A stretch of DNA of 64,000 nt from Perca fluviatilis (taxonomy: Eukaryota > Chordata > Actinopteri > Perciformes > Percidae): assembly GCF_010015445.1 (NCBI RefSeq), contig NC_053119.1, positions 7,954,050 through 8,018,049 on the forward strand, read 5' to 3'. Shown here in pieces: positions 28,917 to 41,698 of this stretch (position 1 is its first letter; each line of letters starts with the position of its first letter). Both the position numbers and the translations under genes were made by a program. The notes beneath the pieces were generated by a model that had not been told where the DNA came from, searched no databases, and saw only the letters and a program-made list of their open reading frames with translations.

Positions 28917-30893
28917 GGGGTGATAGAATGATTATATAGGGTATTTTACACTGTTCCTTAAGGTCTCCTAATGGGGTATGTAACATTGGTTGGGCTGAAA
29001 ACAGCCCGAATGCTATTTTATTAGGCCCTTAACTACCCTGTGAATATGGCTCTATTTGGAACAAGAGCTTTTCTTCCAAATATGGTATGCTCATTAATAT
29101 TCAGAATGAGCTACGTGCTGATTGGTTTGAGCAAACTACATAGAAACACATGGGAGACTCGACAGCAGGTTTCACTGCAAAGTTATACATTGTTTGTCGG
29201 GCTATTACGTTATTAAAATTCACTTCTGAGACTTTTTTAGGCAAGAAATCAACTATATAAAGCTCAAATATGGGACGTTTTACAAAAATTGATGGCTTAT
29301 TGCAAATTTGGAAAGACTGTGTGTCGGAGTTCAGCTGCCAGTGCTGCCTGTGTTGCTGCCTCACTGCCCGGCCTGCCTTCCTCCACAGACCCCGGCCTGC
29401 AGCTCCCCTCTTCCTGCTAGCTGAATGGCCCGTGTGTGAGAGTGAGAGCGCGGTCAGCGAGCTTGTTACACCAGCAATCTCTTACAACAGTTCCAGTTAA
29501 TCTAGGCTGGCTGTCAGCTGCCGGCATAACTAGAGTAGCTATATTTACAGTTTGAATTTTTTCACGCCACTTATACAACATATCTCTAAAGGTCTTAAAG
29601 CTAACAACGGTGTCCGATTTCAAGTTAATGAATTTTTGTGAAGATTAGGGGTTTCGTTATCTATGACTGTCCCTTCATGCTAGCTATGTGTAGCTACAAA
29701 TAACGGATAGTTAGCTTCATTTTCGGCATAAATAAAGTATATTTACAGTTTGAATTTCATCACGCCACTTATACAACATCTCCCTAAATGTCTTATAAAG
29801 CTAACAACGGTGTCCGATTTCAAGTTAATGACTTTTTGTGAACAGTGGGGGTTTTGTTAGCTATGACTGTCCCTTCAATCCTAGCTATGTGTAGCTAGCT
29901 ACAAATCACGGATAGTTAGCTTCATTTTCAGCGTAATTTGTTTATATTTACAGTTTGAATTTTGTCACGCCACCCAATTTCAAGTTAATGAATATTTGTG
30001 AATTTCAGAGGAATTCTAAGAGGAGTTAGCTCTCATTGATAGAGCTCCATCCAGCCGCAGGCTCTATCAATGAGACTCAGGGACAAGCGGCGTTTATTTC
30101 CCCAATTGTTTGTTTAAATAACTCAACACATTATAATTACACACATTAAAAGATTAACTGGAACCTGTGGTAACAGATTGCTGGCGTAACAAGCTCGCTG
30201 ACCGTGCTCTCACTCACACACACACCGGGCATTTAGCTAGCAGGAAGAGGGGAGCTGCAAGCCCTGGAGCTCTGTCAGAGCACCGGCGTTTAGTAGTCCA
30301 TTATCCAAAAACCGGTGACTTTGCGCGGGTATGGAGTGCTGTGGGCTGCCAGTCGTGACGGAGCTCCAAGTACCTCAGAGCAGGCCGGGGTGTGTGAAGG
30401 AAGGCAGGTCGGGTGGCGAGGCAGCAACACAGGCAGCACTGGCGCTGAATTCCGACACACAGTCGGACAAAATTTGCAATTAGCCATCCATTTTCGTAAA
30501 GTGGCCCATATTTGAGCCTTACATAGTTGATTTCTCGCATAAAAAAGTTTCAGAAGTGAATTTTGTAATGGAATAGCAGAGATCTGCGTGACCTAGCTAG
30601 ATTCAGAAGACTACCTGATCTCAGGTCAGTTGTGTAGCCTATGTAAATGTTGGGGCGTGATCGTTCTCTTAATACACCCATGGGCTGACAAAGGTTCCGG
30701 TTTTTGGGAGGTTGACGTCAACTTCCAGCTTTGTTGAGATTCGCCCGTTTTCAGCGGCAGTTTCAAAATATGAGATTTTCATAGTAAAGGGGTGTCAATG
30801 GGATTTTGAGCTTCTATGTATGTCCTATTTACCCACCGAACTGTCGTTATTCAACTATGACAGGGTAAAATCGGTTTTGCATTCTATCACCCC
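28917..30893. mobile_element. TIR element of about 2 kb with inverted arms and an internal tandem array
   Basis: The ends GGGGTGATAGAAT and ATTCTATCACCCC are inverted repeats. Longer inner arms also pair: 29180-29510 resembles the complement of 30150-30570 (sharing GTTGCTGCCTC, GAGCTTGTTAC and AATTGATGG-type motifs). Between them lies a tandem array at 29541-30000. No transposase frame is visible. The target duplication is unresolved (TTA possible). Confidence 0.65.
29541..30000 (+). repeat. Tandem array, about 200-bp period, 2.3 copies
   Basis: The block ATTTACAGTTTGAATTT, CACGCCACTTATACAACAT, AAGCTAACAACGGTGTCCG, ACTGTCCCTTCA, CTAGCTATGTGTAGCTAC recurs with small indels. It is inside the 28917-30893 element. 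Confidence 0.8.
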
Positions 30894-31261
30894 TTTAAAT
30901 TCCTGCATTCAGATAAAGAGAGAAAGAAAAGAGCTGTGTGCTACAAAGTTTAGATGGTATGGTCCACTATAGGGGTGTCTGAAATTATTGGGAAACATAT
31001 ATTCTCAGGTAAGAAGGATATATACATGTGTTGAGCCCCCTGAACCTTTATTTTCACCTCTTTCAGGGTTGACATTCAAATTTTTTTGAGGGGGACAAAT
31101 CTACCTCTTCTAAAAATGTGTGTGTTTTGTGGGGAAGATATTCCCTGCTTTACCCTAAATCTACATCAACTGTAATATAACATGTATTGTGCACGTTATT
31201 GTGTACCATGCTTACAGTATGCACGTCTGCATTTCACAGATCCCCACCCCCCCCCCCCCCC
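30894..31261. other. Spacer between the two cpa units
   Basis: It includes a poly-C run at about 31244-31261 exactly at the junction with unit B. Nothing else is recognised. Confidence 0.5.
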
Positions 31262-31949
31262 TGTCTTGCTCAAGAACACTTCAGCAGGACACATGGATGT
31301 AGACGGACACCCTCTTTGCTTTACTGTAAGTCTCTGAGAAACCCTCCAGCAGGTGTTTTCCACACCTGACTCTGTCTCCATTTCTGTCTCTTTACTTTTC
31401 CTCCTCTTATCAGCTGGGTTGCACAACACAAACCTGCAGAGTCTGGGACAGTAGAGAGAAGTCGAATTAATGAGTAATGTCAGGGATCTTTTACTTTACT
31501 ATCATGTGAACTGGCTTTAAATTAGTACATGCTCGGGTGTATGATCAATATTTTGTGACAAGTACATAAAAGGTATTCATATGAGGAAAGAATTGGATTT
31601 TAGTGTCATTTAAAAATGTTATCTGATGTCCATTGCTCAATGCTTAACATTCTTGATGAATATTCCCACTAAAATGTGATTATTTTAGAAGTAGAAGGGC
31701 AACAGCTGGCTATTAATGTTAGTGGCAAGTGTTACTCTGATGCAGGTTTTCTGTTTGTTCGTGCTGATGTCACATTTTTTGGTTGATGTCTCATTTTGAA
31801 ATGAGACATCAACGAAAGCACCAGATGAGCATTTTTTTGCACTCTGACATTTTAAGTTATCTCATATCTGAAAGTCTTTTACTGCTAACATGTGGAGTTC
31901 ACAGTACATGTATCCAAACAGCTGGCTTCAAATACAGATTTTTTTTTAT

Positions 31950-33360
31950 GCATTACTTTGTGCTGGATTAGCTTGCCTGCTGGTATCTTAACGATATCGA
32001 TATCTTAAATGATCTTAACAAATTGCTCACCAAGATCATGTACCACCTTTTCCAGTCCTAACACACGGACACACACACACACGTGTCGCGTGCCAGTTAA
32101 CACATTCACAGAAGTGGTGCTTTTAACACGATTAGGGCTTCGGCTTGGTTTAGATCATTTCTATTTGAGGGTGATTTCGAATTAATGTCCGTCTTTATTT
32201 AAAAAGACACTTGTTTATTACAACAACAAAAACTAGTTCACACAAAAAAAAAACGGACTTAAATTGTGGCCCTGTAGCAGTGAAGGGGAGGGTCTTTTGA
32301 ACCACCCGACCCCCCCCCCCACCACCCTTGTCTACGGGCATGACATCTGACAAAGTAGAGCAAAGATTAAAATATTAAACATCATGGCCATTCTCCAACC
32401 ATGCAATTTGCATTGTAGTATTATCTCCTGATACATTATACCTATCAGTAACAAAAACATTAAACCAGAACTACTATAAAACGAAAAAAATAAAATAAAA
32501 CTAAAACTGAAAAAACTGAATGAAATCCAAAAATAAAAAAAGCTAATTGAAAAATTCAAAACGATCATAACCTTGGCCCCAACGAAGAGGAAGCTGAAAC
32601 ACACTGTGGACGGCCGCACCTTCCTATTGAGCTGTGAGATTCCACTTTGAGAATGAAGAACAGCACAGACCGAGACTTATTGTTTCACTGTATTGTTTCT
32701 ACACATTAGGCATTGTTAGGCCTAATTGTTCCCATTTTCTTGTAAACTGGTTATTCACACAATAGCAACATGGAAAAGTGACAAGCACACAGTGACCAAA
32801 TATAGTGGTGTGTGATAAAGACAAACTGTGAAGGTCGGATATGGCTTGAAACAAACCAAGTATCAATAGAACCATACCATATTGGGTATAATGATAGTAA
32901 AAGCTCTTAAATTCTGACAACAAAAAGAGACATATTTACTGAAATAAAGAGTTCTATACAACAATAATTAAAAGCAAAAATTACAGCCAGAAGAACGTGT
33001 TTTTTTTATCGTCTCATACAATGCGCACCCTTTTCGGTGCTATAAAGAAAGCTTTTATGAAATACATCTTACATGTTAACTCGTGAGGCAAAAGTTACTT
33101 GATAAAGGGATAATTTATTAAATAAAAAATAATAGCCAACTACTATGTATATAAAATGTACAAAATGTTCTCTGGTTCCACATTTTTAAATGTGAGGTTT
33201 TGCTGCTTTTCTCTGTTTTATATCATCACAAACTGAATACATTTTGAGTTGTGGTTTGCAACATCCTCTGTGAACTGTCACATCTTGACAGGTGTTATTC
33301 GTCAAGAAACCGACTAACATTTTACAGGATTAAACAACTCATCCTAAAATAATAAAAGTT
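31950..33360. other. Sequence present in unit B but not in unit A
   Basis: AT-rich with no exon. It interrupts collinearity upstream of the copy 2 promoter, and no transposon termini were found. Confidence 0.45.
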
Positions 33361-33515
33361 AATAAGGAGCCATATTAGATCCTACAGACAGAACTATAAA
33401 CCAAACCCAACAGACCTTAAACAACCTCCCCCTTTTTTTTTTAAACTTAACACAACTTCGGATAAGTCAAAAACATGCATGGTGCAACTTTTGGTCTGCT
33501 ATCTCCAGGCTGGTG

Positions 33516-33620
33516 TGGGAAAGGGACCAGCCTCTGAGCTACAAGCAAGGTTGTGGTTTGGACAGGTGACCTGGCACGCTCAGCCATAAAAGCCTGTGTT
33601 CAGCCCTGCCAGGTTCACAC
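33516..33620 (+). promoter_or_regulatory. Core promoter of cpa copy 2
   Basis: TGGGAAA is at 33516-33522, a CAGGTG E-box at 33563-33568 and a TATA-like CATAAAAG at 33585-33592. Compared with copy 1, about 13-17 bp between the TGGGAAA box and the E-box are missing, so the two boxes are 40 rather than 55 bp apart. Confidence 0.55.
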
Positions 33621-33628
33621 TGTTGGTC

Positions 33629-36600
33629 ATGATGAGGGGGCTGATCGCACTCACCGCGCTGGTTGTGGCCGTTCTCGGCAAGGAGATGTTTGAGGGGTAA
33701 GTGGTCCTTCCAGAGCCTCTCACTGCTGTTTAGGGTGTGTGTGTGTATGTTGCAGAAATTTGAAATAATTATGAATCCCTATGTAGTGCCAATTATAACA
33801 CTTTTTAAACTAAAGACATCCAGTTGATGCCTGCCAATATACATCTGGTCCGATACCTAAGTAATAACTCCACTTTCACAATAAATGCAATGGCTTTTAT
33901 TTCTTCTGAGGACGTTTGTGAGGCCAGTACAGGACACCATGGGCCTGCCTGTTGCACATTTTGAGTGTCAACCTTGGGAAATCTTACTTCACCTCAGGTG
34001 TGCCAACTTCTCTCTTCGTTTGGGATCTTGAGTTGAGTCAAACGGTGTGGTTCTCTTTTTGCAGGCATCAGGTGCTTCGCATTGTTGCAAAGGATGAAAC
34101 CCAGCTGCCTCTTATCAAGAACCTGGAGGACATGGTCGAGTTTGAGGTCATTTATCATCCACTCACAATACATCTAAATAAATTCTAATATAAAAAAAGA
34201 AAGTAAAAAATGAAAGAGCTAAGCTTCCAAATGTGACTTTTCTTTATTATCTTTACTCTATCTCTTTTTTTTGTAATAAATCTCTTTGTTCCAAGGACTT
34301 GGTTCCTAAATTAAAACGTATGATTTTCTTTCAGCTGGACTTCTGGAGGGGAGTAACTGATGTGTCCTCTCCTGTGGATGTCAGAGTTCCATTCCACAGC
34401 CTGCAGTCCGTCAAAATTCACCTGGAGAGTCAGGACATCGAGTACTCCATCATGATCGGAGACCTTCAGGTACGAGACCTGCCATCAGCTTGGACTCTCA
34501 AGTCTAAGGCTCAGGAACAGGAACAAAACTGAATCTGCAGCACTTGGCATTGGGTTTTTCAGAAGTTTGAAGTAGATTCTGGGCCAAAGCTAAATGTGAA
34601 AAAAATGTGTTGACCTCTGACTCAGATATGAACAATGTTATTGTCCCCCAGGTGATGCTCGATGAGGAACAGCAGGAGATGGAGTCTGCTGCTCGTATCG
34701 CTGAGCCCAGGAACACTGACAGCTTCGACTTCTCCAGGTACCACACCATCAGCGAGGTTAGTACACACACTCACTCTGATATCCAGAAAAAAACAGCAAT
34801 ACCACATCCATTTTCTTAAATAGTTTTTACTAAATCCTTGATTCTCATGCAAGAAGTAATCAGAATAGTATTTGTAGCATTGGATAATAATTGTTGTTTG
34901 CTATCTTGTCTGATTATAACAACTACAGTCGTACTACGCTGATGTTTTTATTTTATTTAATATATATAATATATTAAATTGGAGAAAAAAATGAAGACCT
35001 TTTCAAGGCCACATTTCACTAGAAGGACTACAAAGTTACTTTGTTTATTGTTAAGTCAAGTGTGGCAACATCCCTGCAACTAATATAATTTCACCAAAAA
35101 TTCAAAAGTGACTAGTACACTCAGGACATTTTTGGGACCAAATACAATCAAAAGTCCATCCATCAATCCATCAATTTAGCAGCATGCAAGTTAAGCTAAA
35201 TTTCCTCCCGAATCGTTCCCAAGACAGATGAGGTATATAATCTCTCCAGCGCATTCTGGCTCTATACCCAGGGGTCTCCTACCAGTTAAACATGCCTGGA
35301 AAAAAAACTTCCAAAGGAGGCCTCCATTTTCCCCTCACCCGTGAACAAGACCCAGAGATACTTTAAATCCTTTACTTGGGGCATCAACTAACTGGGGAGC
35401 AATCCACCGCTTTCCACCAGAGAACCACTTCACATTCGACTGCAAACCATCACAGTGTGTGCTGAAGTTGCCGGTCCGATGAAGCCAACAGAAACACATC
35501 ATCTGCAAAGAATAGAGAAGCAATGTCCCCAAACTGGACAGGAAAAACACTGGTGGAGCGGGACATCCACTGAAAACGTGTTGGACGTCATGCAAACAAT
35601 ACAGACACAGCCTCTCACTCCAGTTTTATAAGGACCAGATAGACAGACCAGACAGTAAAGCACTTAACTTCCAAATAGATTATTATGTTGCAACCCAAAA
35701 TATAGCACTTCAACAACGTATTTAAACTCCCTTAAGAACAGAGTGCTGTACAGAATTGAATTATGTCATAACCCTAACACTAAATACCATAATTTTGTCA
35801 ATGGTTTAGATCTACAGTTTCCAGGACATGCTGGTGGCTGAGAATCCCAACCTGGTCAGCAAGATTGTGATCGGTCAGAGCTACGAGGGTCGCCCCCTGA
35901 ACGTGCTCAAGGTAAATAAAACAGGCTGGAGTTCAGCAAATGAAGAGTCTTACAAAATGAATTGAAAAATGACACTTGCTCTTACAAAAGAAATAAAAGA
36001 CCACAAATATCTCAAACCATTGTTCTTCATAAAGGATTGTAGAGAAGTCAAGCAATTTCTTGACGAAAAGAAGAGATATCTTAACGCTGGTCATCATGGG
36101 ATGTAACGAAAAAAAACATCTATGATCATAAAAAGCATTAGGAAACACAAGATTTGACATTTAATTTACTCACTGTTCTATTTGTCTTTAATTGACTATT
36201 TCTTTACTTTCAGTTCAGCACCGGTGGAACCAAACGTCCCGCCATCTGGCTCGACACTGGAATCCATTCCAGAGAGTGGGTCACTCAGGCCAGTGGCACC
36301 TGGTTCGCCAAAAAGGTGCTTTGTTAATTGTTACATTGTCACATTGATTTTAATTTTTTCTTCACTGACTGCAGCTTCGAACTACTAACCTTCTGCACTA
36401 AATATTGTGTTCGTGACATTTCTGTGAATAGATTGTGACTGATTATGGACGTGACCCCGCTATCACCGCCATCCTCAACAAGATGGACATCTTCCTGGAG
36501 ATTGTGACCAACCCCGATGGCTACTACTTTACTCACAACAGCGTGAGTCTCTCTAGAATTCGTTTTGCTGACTCATTTTATAATCGTTCCCCGCCACATT

Positions 36601-39519
36601 CAGGTTTTTGATTGACAATGTTAATTAATTCATGGGACTTTTTAAAAGCTTCTTCAGGGTTTTTAAACCCTGTTTAAGTTCCAAAAGTTGTCATGACTCT
36701 GGCAATTAGTGAGTTGTCTTATTAATATGTGAATTTGAGCATGGCATATGTTTCCTATTCCATTTTGGAGACATTGATACATTGTATGAGTTGTATAGAT
36801 GATACTAGAACCTTTCAAGTTCAAATCTAACAGCTGAGTACAGATAGATAAACCCAAGAATGGGTGGTACAAATTAGCACAAGATGACAGGATATTTTTG
36901 TCCGTCTCAATCACAGAAATCAAAGATGAATAAATCCAAAGCTACATAAACAGAAATGAAGGTATGAAGCCCAAATATAAAAGTGACAAAGTATGATGAG
37001 CTACTCTGATGTTTCCAGAACCGTATGTGGCGTAAGACCAGGAAGCCCAACTCCGGCTCTAGCTGTGTGGGAGTCGATCCCAACAGGAACTGGGATGCTG
37101 GTTTTGGAGGTAACGTCAAACTGTACCAAGGCACTACATGTAATACTCAAAGCTTTTAAACTCCAAACCTACCATCTTAAGTAATTATCAGTGAGTTTTT
37201 TTGTGTACAGTGTACCGGCGGGATAAATGACTCTTGCGCCCGACGCAAATCTAAAATGGGTTGGTCTGAAGTAACTAGGTGTGGTTTGGGCGTAACGTGC
37301 AATAAACCAATCAGAGCGTCATCTCACATTCCCTTTAAGAGCAGGGCGCTTGTTCCATGGCGGATTGCTATTATGACGGCGGATTTGCCTGGCGCACGCC
37401 AGCGGGAGCTGCTGATGCGAGATGCGGCAAAGTAATAAATGCCCGTCTTGGCCGGGTGGCGATGTTGCTGCGGCCACTCGGGCGCATCTCCTCAAGTCTG
37501 GAGAGGATTGCTGCAGCCATGCAGCGTGGGCCTCCAAACGCACCACCTGCTCCTGTTGTGCCTCTTCCTCCTCCCCCCACTCCATCTCCGTCCACCCGCT
37601 CCACCAGGAGCACATCCCGGACCAGATTCCGCCGGAGTGTCCAATCCTGCCGTAGTTCAACATCACGTCTCCTTAAGTCCTCTAATATTTCCTCATTTAT
37701 GTCATCAACACATCCATGATTCATGGAAATGTGTAAAACACAACAAGCCACAAAGAATGCTGCGACTTTTTGAGGACTGTACTGTAAAGTGCCTCCTGAT
37801 CTATCCAAACACATGAAGCGCATTTTCAGTAATATTTTCCTTTGTAATTATGTATGGTTTTCAAAAATGGGAACTGCTGTAGATGAGAGAAGTGTATGCG
37901 CGTTGTGCACACGCTACATTATGGCCAAGCATGCGTCCCTAAAATAGCATCTGAATAACGCGCTACTGACTTTAGACTAGCGCCACTGACTTTAGACCAG
38001 GTTTTTCCTGGTCAGTGGCGGAATTGTTTTCTGAAACTGCAGAATAGCACAAAGTAACGTTTTGCCGGAACGAGCTTCGTTTTTTTCCTCTTGCTGAACC
38101 GCCCCCGGGAGCGCAAATACATTCCCTAATTTACCGACGTGCGTCTGTGGAGGGAAAAGTCCGCTGTGGGTCGGGTGCAAAATAGGAATGATACATGCGT
38201 CGGTGTACAAAGGCAATTGCGCTGAGTGCAAGATAGGGCCCTTAGTGCGCAACTTTTTGATATTAATGAGCGTCCATTACATTCAAGAAATTGCCAAATG
38301 AGTTGCTACAAAGCTAATTAAGGTAACGAAAGGCTTGTATCACGTGGAAGCGCCGTCAGTTTTGTTGTCATTAATTAGAATTCCTCATCCAATTTAAAAT
38401 TACTAGAATTTTACTGACGTGCATTACTGTCTGCCAGTGTCATGCTCGATACTGCCACAAATTGCTCTTTAATACGCAGAGGACACAATACAATGAATAA
38501 ATTGAACATATTTTGGTGGTTAAGTCATACTATGGTTAATTTTGCGACATGTTTTGTCCTTTTGCACATTATGGAAACACTCCATACCATTAGTATTAGT
38601 GTCTAAGGAACCAAGTGTGCAAAAGGTGTATATAGACAGATGGTGGCATCCATTTTCTTGCAGTTTCTCTGACTCTGTATTCATCCCCATGTAGGAGCTG
38701 GTGCCAGCAACAACCCCTGCTCAGAGACCTACCGTGGACCCAGAGCTCACTCTGAGCCTGAGGTCAAGTCCATTGTGGACTTTGTGAAGTCCCACGGTAA
38801 CTTCAAGGCCTTTGTCTCCATCCATTCCTATTCCCAGATGCTCTTGTACCCCTACGGCTACACCAAGACTCCATGCAAGGACCAGGCTGAGCTGGTAAGA
38901 ATCACACTCCCTTTTGATCAATCTAGGTAAACTGATTGTATATCTCTTCTCTGGGCTCCTCAGTTTATTGTAGTTTTGCCAGTACTGCTTAAAATTGAAG
39001 AATATGCCTAAGCAATATGAAAGACTATGAATAGATGTTCGTACGTGATCATGGTAATCTCTTCCCACAGCACAATCTGGCTAAGAAGGCTATCACTGAC
39101 CTGGCCTCCCTGTACAATACTAGCTACAGATATGGCAGCATCATCAACACCATCTGTAAGTCAGAATTATTTAAATTCTACATACTGGTTTTAACTGTGA
39201 CATAAAGTTGTACTTACATAAATCAGATGTTCACAATTGCCCCCAGAGCTGACAACCTCCATTATGGCTGCCAACCGAAAGCCTGTGTTTCATATAGAAA
39301 ATACCCTGAGCAATACCTGTTTCAATTTTAGACCAAGCTAGTGGGGGCACCATTGACTGGACCTACAACCAGGGCATCAAGTACTCCTACACCTTCGAGC
39401 TGAGGGACACCGGCCGTTATGGCTTCATCCTGCCAGCCAATCAGATCATCCCCACTGCCAAGGAGACTTGGTTGGCTCTGATGGCTATCATGGATCACAC
39501 CTCCAAGAACATGTACTAA
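33629..39519 (+). CDS. cpa1: Procarboxypeptidase A, A1-type, copy 2 (complete)
   Basis: Exons: 33629-33696, 34065-34146, 34335-34469, 34652-34756, 35810-35911, 36214-36315, 36432-36542, 37019-37109, 38695-38894, 39071-39155, 39332-39519. It gives 422 aa with the same exon phases as copy 1. All zinc ligands, Arg127, Asn144-Arg145, Tyr248, Ile255, Thr268 and Glu270 are intact, so it should be an active digestive carboxypeptidase. I count 12 residue differences from copy 1, among them Gly for Asn at position 253 beside the substrate pocket (YQASGG), Arg for Thr before Tyr-Gly in exon 10, and Gly-Ala for Ala-Pro at the exon 9 start. The intron after exon 8 is enlarged by a Harbinger insertion. 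A suffix such as cpa1b would suit, but I cannot tell which copy is ancestral. Confidence 0.93.
37219..38241 (-). mobile_element. PIF/Harbinger element in intron 8 of cpa copy 2
   Basis: The right end, reversed, is GGGCCCTATCTTGCACTCAGCGCAA. The left end GGGATAAATGACTCTTGCGCCCGACGCAA is a degraded match. It carries a transposase remnant at 37371-37823. The same intron in copy 1 is 522 bp against 1585 bp here, so the insertion follows the duplication. Confidence 0.75.
37371..37823 (-). pseudogene. Harbinger transposase (DDE_Tnp_4/HARBI1-like) C-terminal remnant
   Basis: The minus-strand frame has [15 protein letters not shown] followed by a hydrophobic VACCVLH segment, which is the C-terminal signature of HARBI1-like transposases. 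The N-terminal catalytic part is missing. The rest of the frame is Gly/Arg-rich and may come from the element's companion Myb-like gene or be noncoding. It is not an exon of the host gene. Confidence 0.7.
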
Positions 39520-39664
39520 TGTGTGTGTGTGTGTGTGTGAACAAGTGAAAGTCCCTGTGGAGGGGTTATCATTGGCAAATATATCCTTTAAAATTTCCTC
39601 TTTAAGACTAATATTAGATCACCAACATATGTCATTTAGACATAGTGAAAACAACAAACAGACA

Positions 39665-39670
39665 AATAAA
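39665..39670 (+). promoter_or_regulatory. Polyadenylation signal of cpa copy 2
   Basis: AATAAA about 146 bp after the stop codon, in the conserved context ACAAATAAACGAG. Confidence 0.75.
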
Positions 39671-39755
39671 CGAGTACACTGGAAATGTGCAGTTTCTATT
39701 TCTTTATGATTTTAATGCTTTGTCATTGGGTTCATGTTGGGCATGTCCAACATGC

Positions 39756-40325
39756 ATTATGCACATTATTAACATGTTTATGCAAATCTGCATTTCACAC
39801 CTCTGTATGCATTATTTCCACATACCTCTCATTATGAAGATTCTCTTCAATCAATCTTTATCTGCTTTTTAGAGAGTTTAAACCATAAATTAATAAACAC
39901 GTACAAAAACGTTGGCGTGGCACAGAGTGAGACTTTATTCCTGTCTTGTTTGATCCCAATGTATGTCTTCCTATCTCATCCTGGTCTTTTTTTATTTTAT
40001 TTTTTTTACACCAATCTAACTATGCTTGTGGGATACAACCATAAAAACTCTAACCCTAATTGCATAGTTATAAAAATGTCAGTTTTTCCTTTTAAGTTTT
40101 TTTAAGTTTTCATCCAGAACACAATTTGTGGTGAATAATGTTCGAACTACAAAACAATCCTCATCGGATTGTTTCACAACACTAGCGAAATCATTCAGTC
40201 CCTCTCCAACCAGTACATTTAATTTACAGTTATTGAACAAAATAAATAATTTAGTCGCTTCTGCTATTTTTCACAACTGCCTTATTAAGACAAAGAAGTA
40301 ATTCTGATACAGCAGACATTTTTAC
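39756..40325. other. Spacer between cpa copy 2 and cep41 (tail to tail)
   Basis: AT-rich, with no exon seen. The two genes converge here. Confidence 0.5.
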
Positions 40326-40631
40326 ACTTTATTTGACTTTCATTTACAAACAAATGAATGTGCTCAGATTGTTAATGTGAGTTAAGACTGACTGAAATCA
40401 CAAAAAAGGGCTGCAAAGAAGAAAAAAATGACCAAGAACCATGCAATAAGTCACCACCATGCCAAAACAAAACCCCAAAAATTATCAATACTGTTTTTCA
40501 AATGCATCTGTGGGTACTGAAGTGCTTTTTGTTACAGCCATGACAAAAGGCCTGTTTCCTTCATTTAGTGACACCGCAATTTTGTGATAATGACGATGCC
40601 GATCAGTTAGTGTGATCACAATTTACAGTAC

Positions 40632-40685
<54 letters not shown>

Positions 40686-41698
40686 ACCAAAGTCACGTAT
40701 AAGCATAATCTGTACAGTCAATTAAGACATCATGTCCACAATGTGAAGACATTTACAAAAATACAGCACAGCTTTACGTAATTTTACAAAATGGATCAAG
40801 CTCGGTTACATTATTTTTATAAATTACATTTCATTTAAAACAGATTCCCAGCATATCACATCAACATTCAATTATTCTGTCTCCAGCGAGAAAGTCTTTT
40901 AGGAATGCCATTTATTTGGTGGCTGTCATACTGATGGAGCTAAACGTGACCTTTTTGGACATAATGTAAAAACAAAAGAACAGATTCAGAATTCAGTGGT
41001 TATCTGTACAGGTTCAAAAAGTGGTGAAAAAAAAAAATGGATGAGAATAGTGTTACATTAAAAAAAAAATGAGTGCAAAAAGATCCATCAGTTTTCAGGG
41101 TCACAGATGAGGCACTGTGCAGACATTCAAATATACACCATTTATTAAATATTATGAGGAAAATAAAAAATAAAAAAAAACATTGGGGGAAAAATACTTC
41201 AGTCGGACTTAAATCTCTAGAGGTAAAGATGAAGAATGCAGTATTACACTGGTTAGTCTGAAATGAATGTCTTTGTTCTGTTCCTGCAGATTTAAAATTG
41301 AAGATTGTTTTTAATTTCATACTGTTAATTAAGTCTTAATTACAGTTTAAAATATGTGTGTTGTTGATGTATGTGCAGTGTTATTAACTTTCCCAAGGTG
41401 TGTGTAATTTCCAAAATTCCATATTCAGCATCTGTTTGGTAGAGACAAACACGTAATGCATGCATGTAAACATATGTGTATGTATCCAATTTGCTGTAAT
41501 AGAGTAGGTGGGTGTTTCCTGTCCACCTCTGACTGTACAGCAGTATCTTAGAGGATTATTTTGCACACTAGGACAAACAAATAGTGTTTCTTACAGTTGT
41601 TGGAGTGGGGTAATGTAACCTGAAATAAATAACTTTGTGTTGGAGGTATGTTTGTTTGGGTATATCTGTGTGGTTGAAAGGGTGTGGGGGGGGTGGTG
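40326..41698 (-). other. Probable cep41 3' UTR
   Basis: It follows the cep41 stop codon on the minus strand. An AATAAA on that strand at 40329-40334 could end the transcript, giving a UTR of about 1.4 kb. It contains a (CA)n tract at 40634-40680. This is positional inference only. Confidence 0.35.
40634..40680 (+). repeat. (CA)n microsatellite
   Basis: About 23 uninterrupted CA units. Confidence 0.95.

Larger units (their letters stand above)
31262..39755 (+). repeat. Tandem duplication, unit B (cpa copy 2)
   Basis: Collinear with unit A from GTCTTGCTCAAGAACACTTC through the region after the polyadenylation signal. Unit B has unmatched sequence at about 31950-33360 and a Harbinger insertion at 37219-38241, but lacks the LTR-like block of unit A. 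Confidence 0.9.

Noticed and set aside
29541..30000. CRISPR-like array
   Set aside because: A 200-bp tandem repeat without spacers, inside a eukaryotic transposon.
37357..37719. 120-codon plus-strand frame
   Set aside because: Antisense to the Harbinger transposase remnant, with low-complexity composition.
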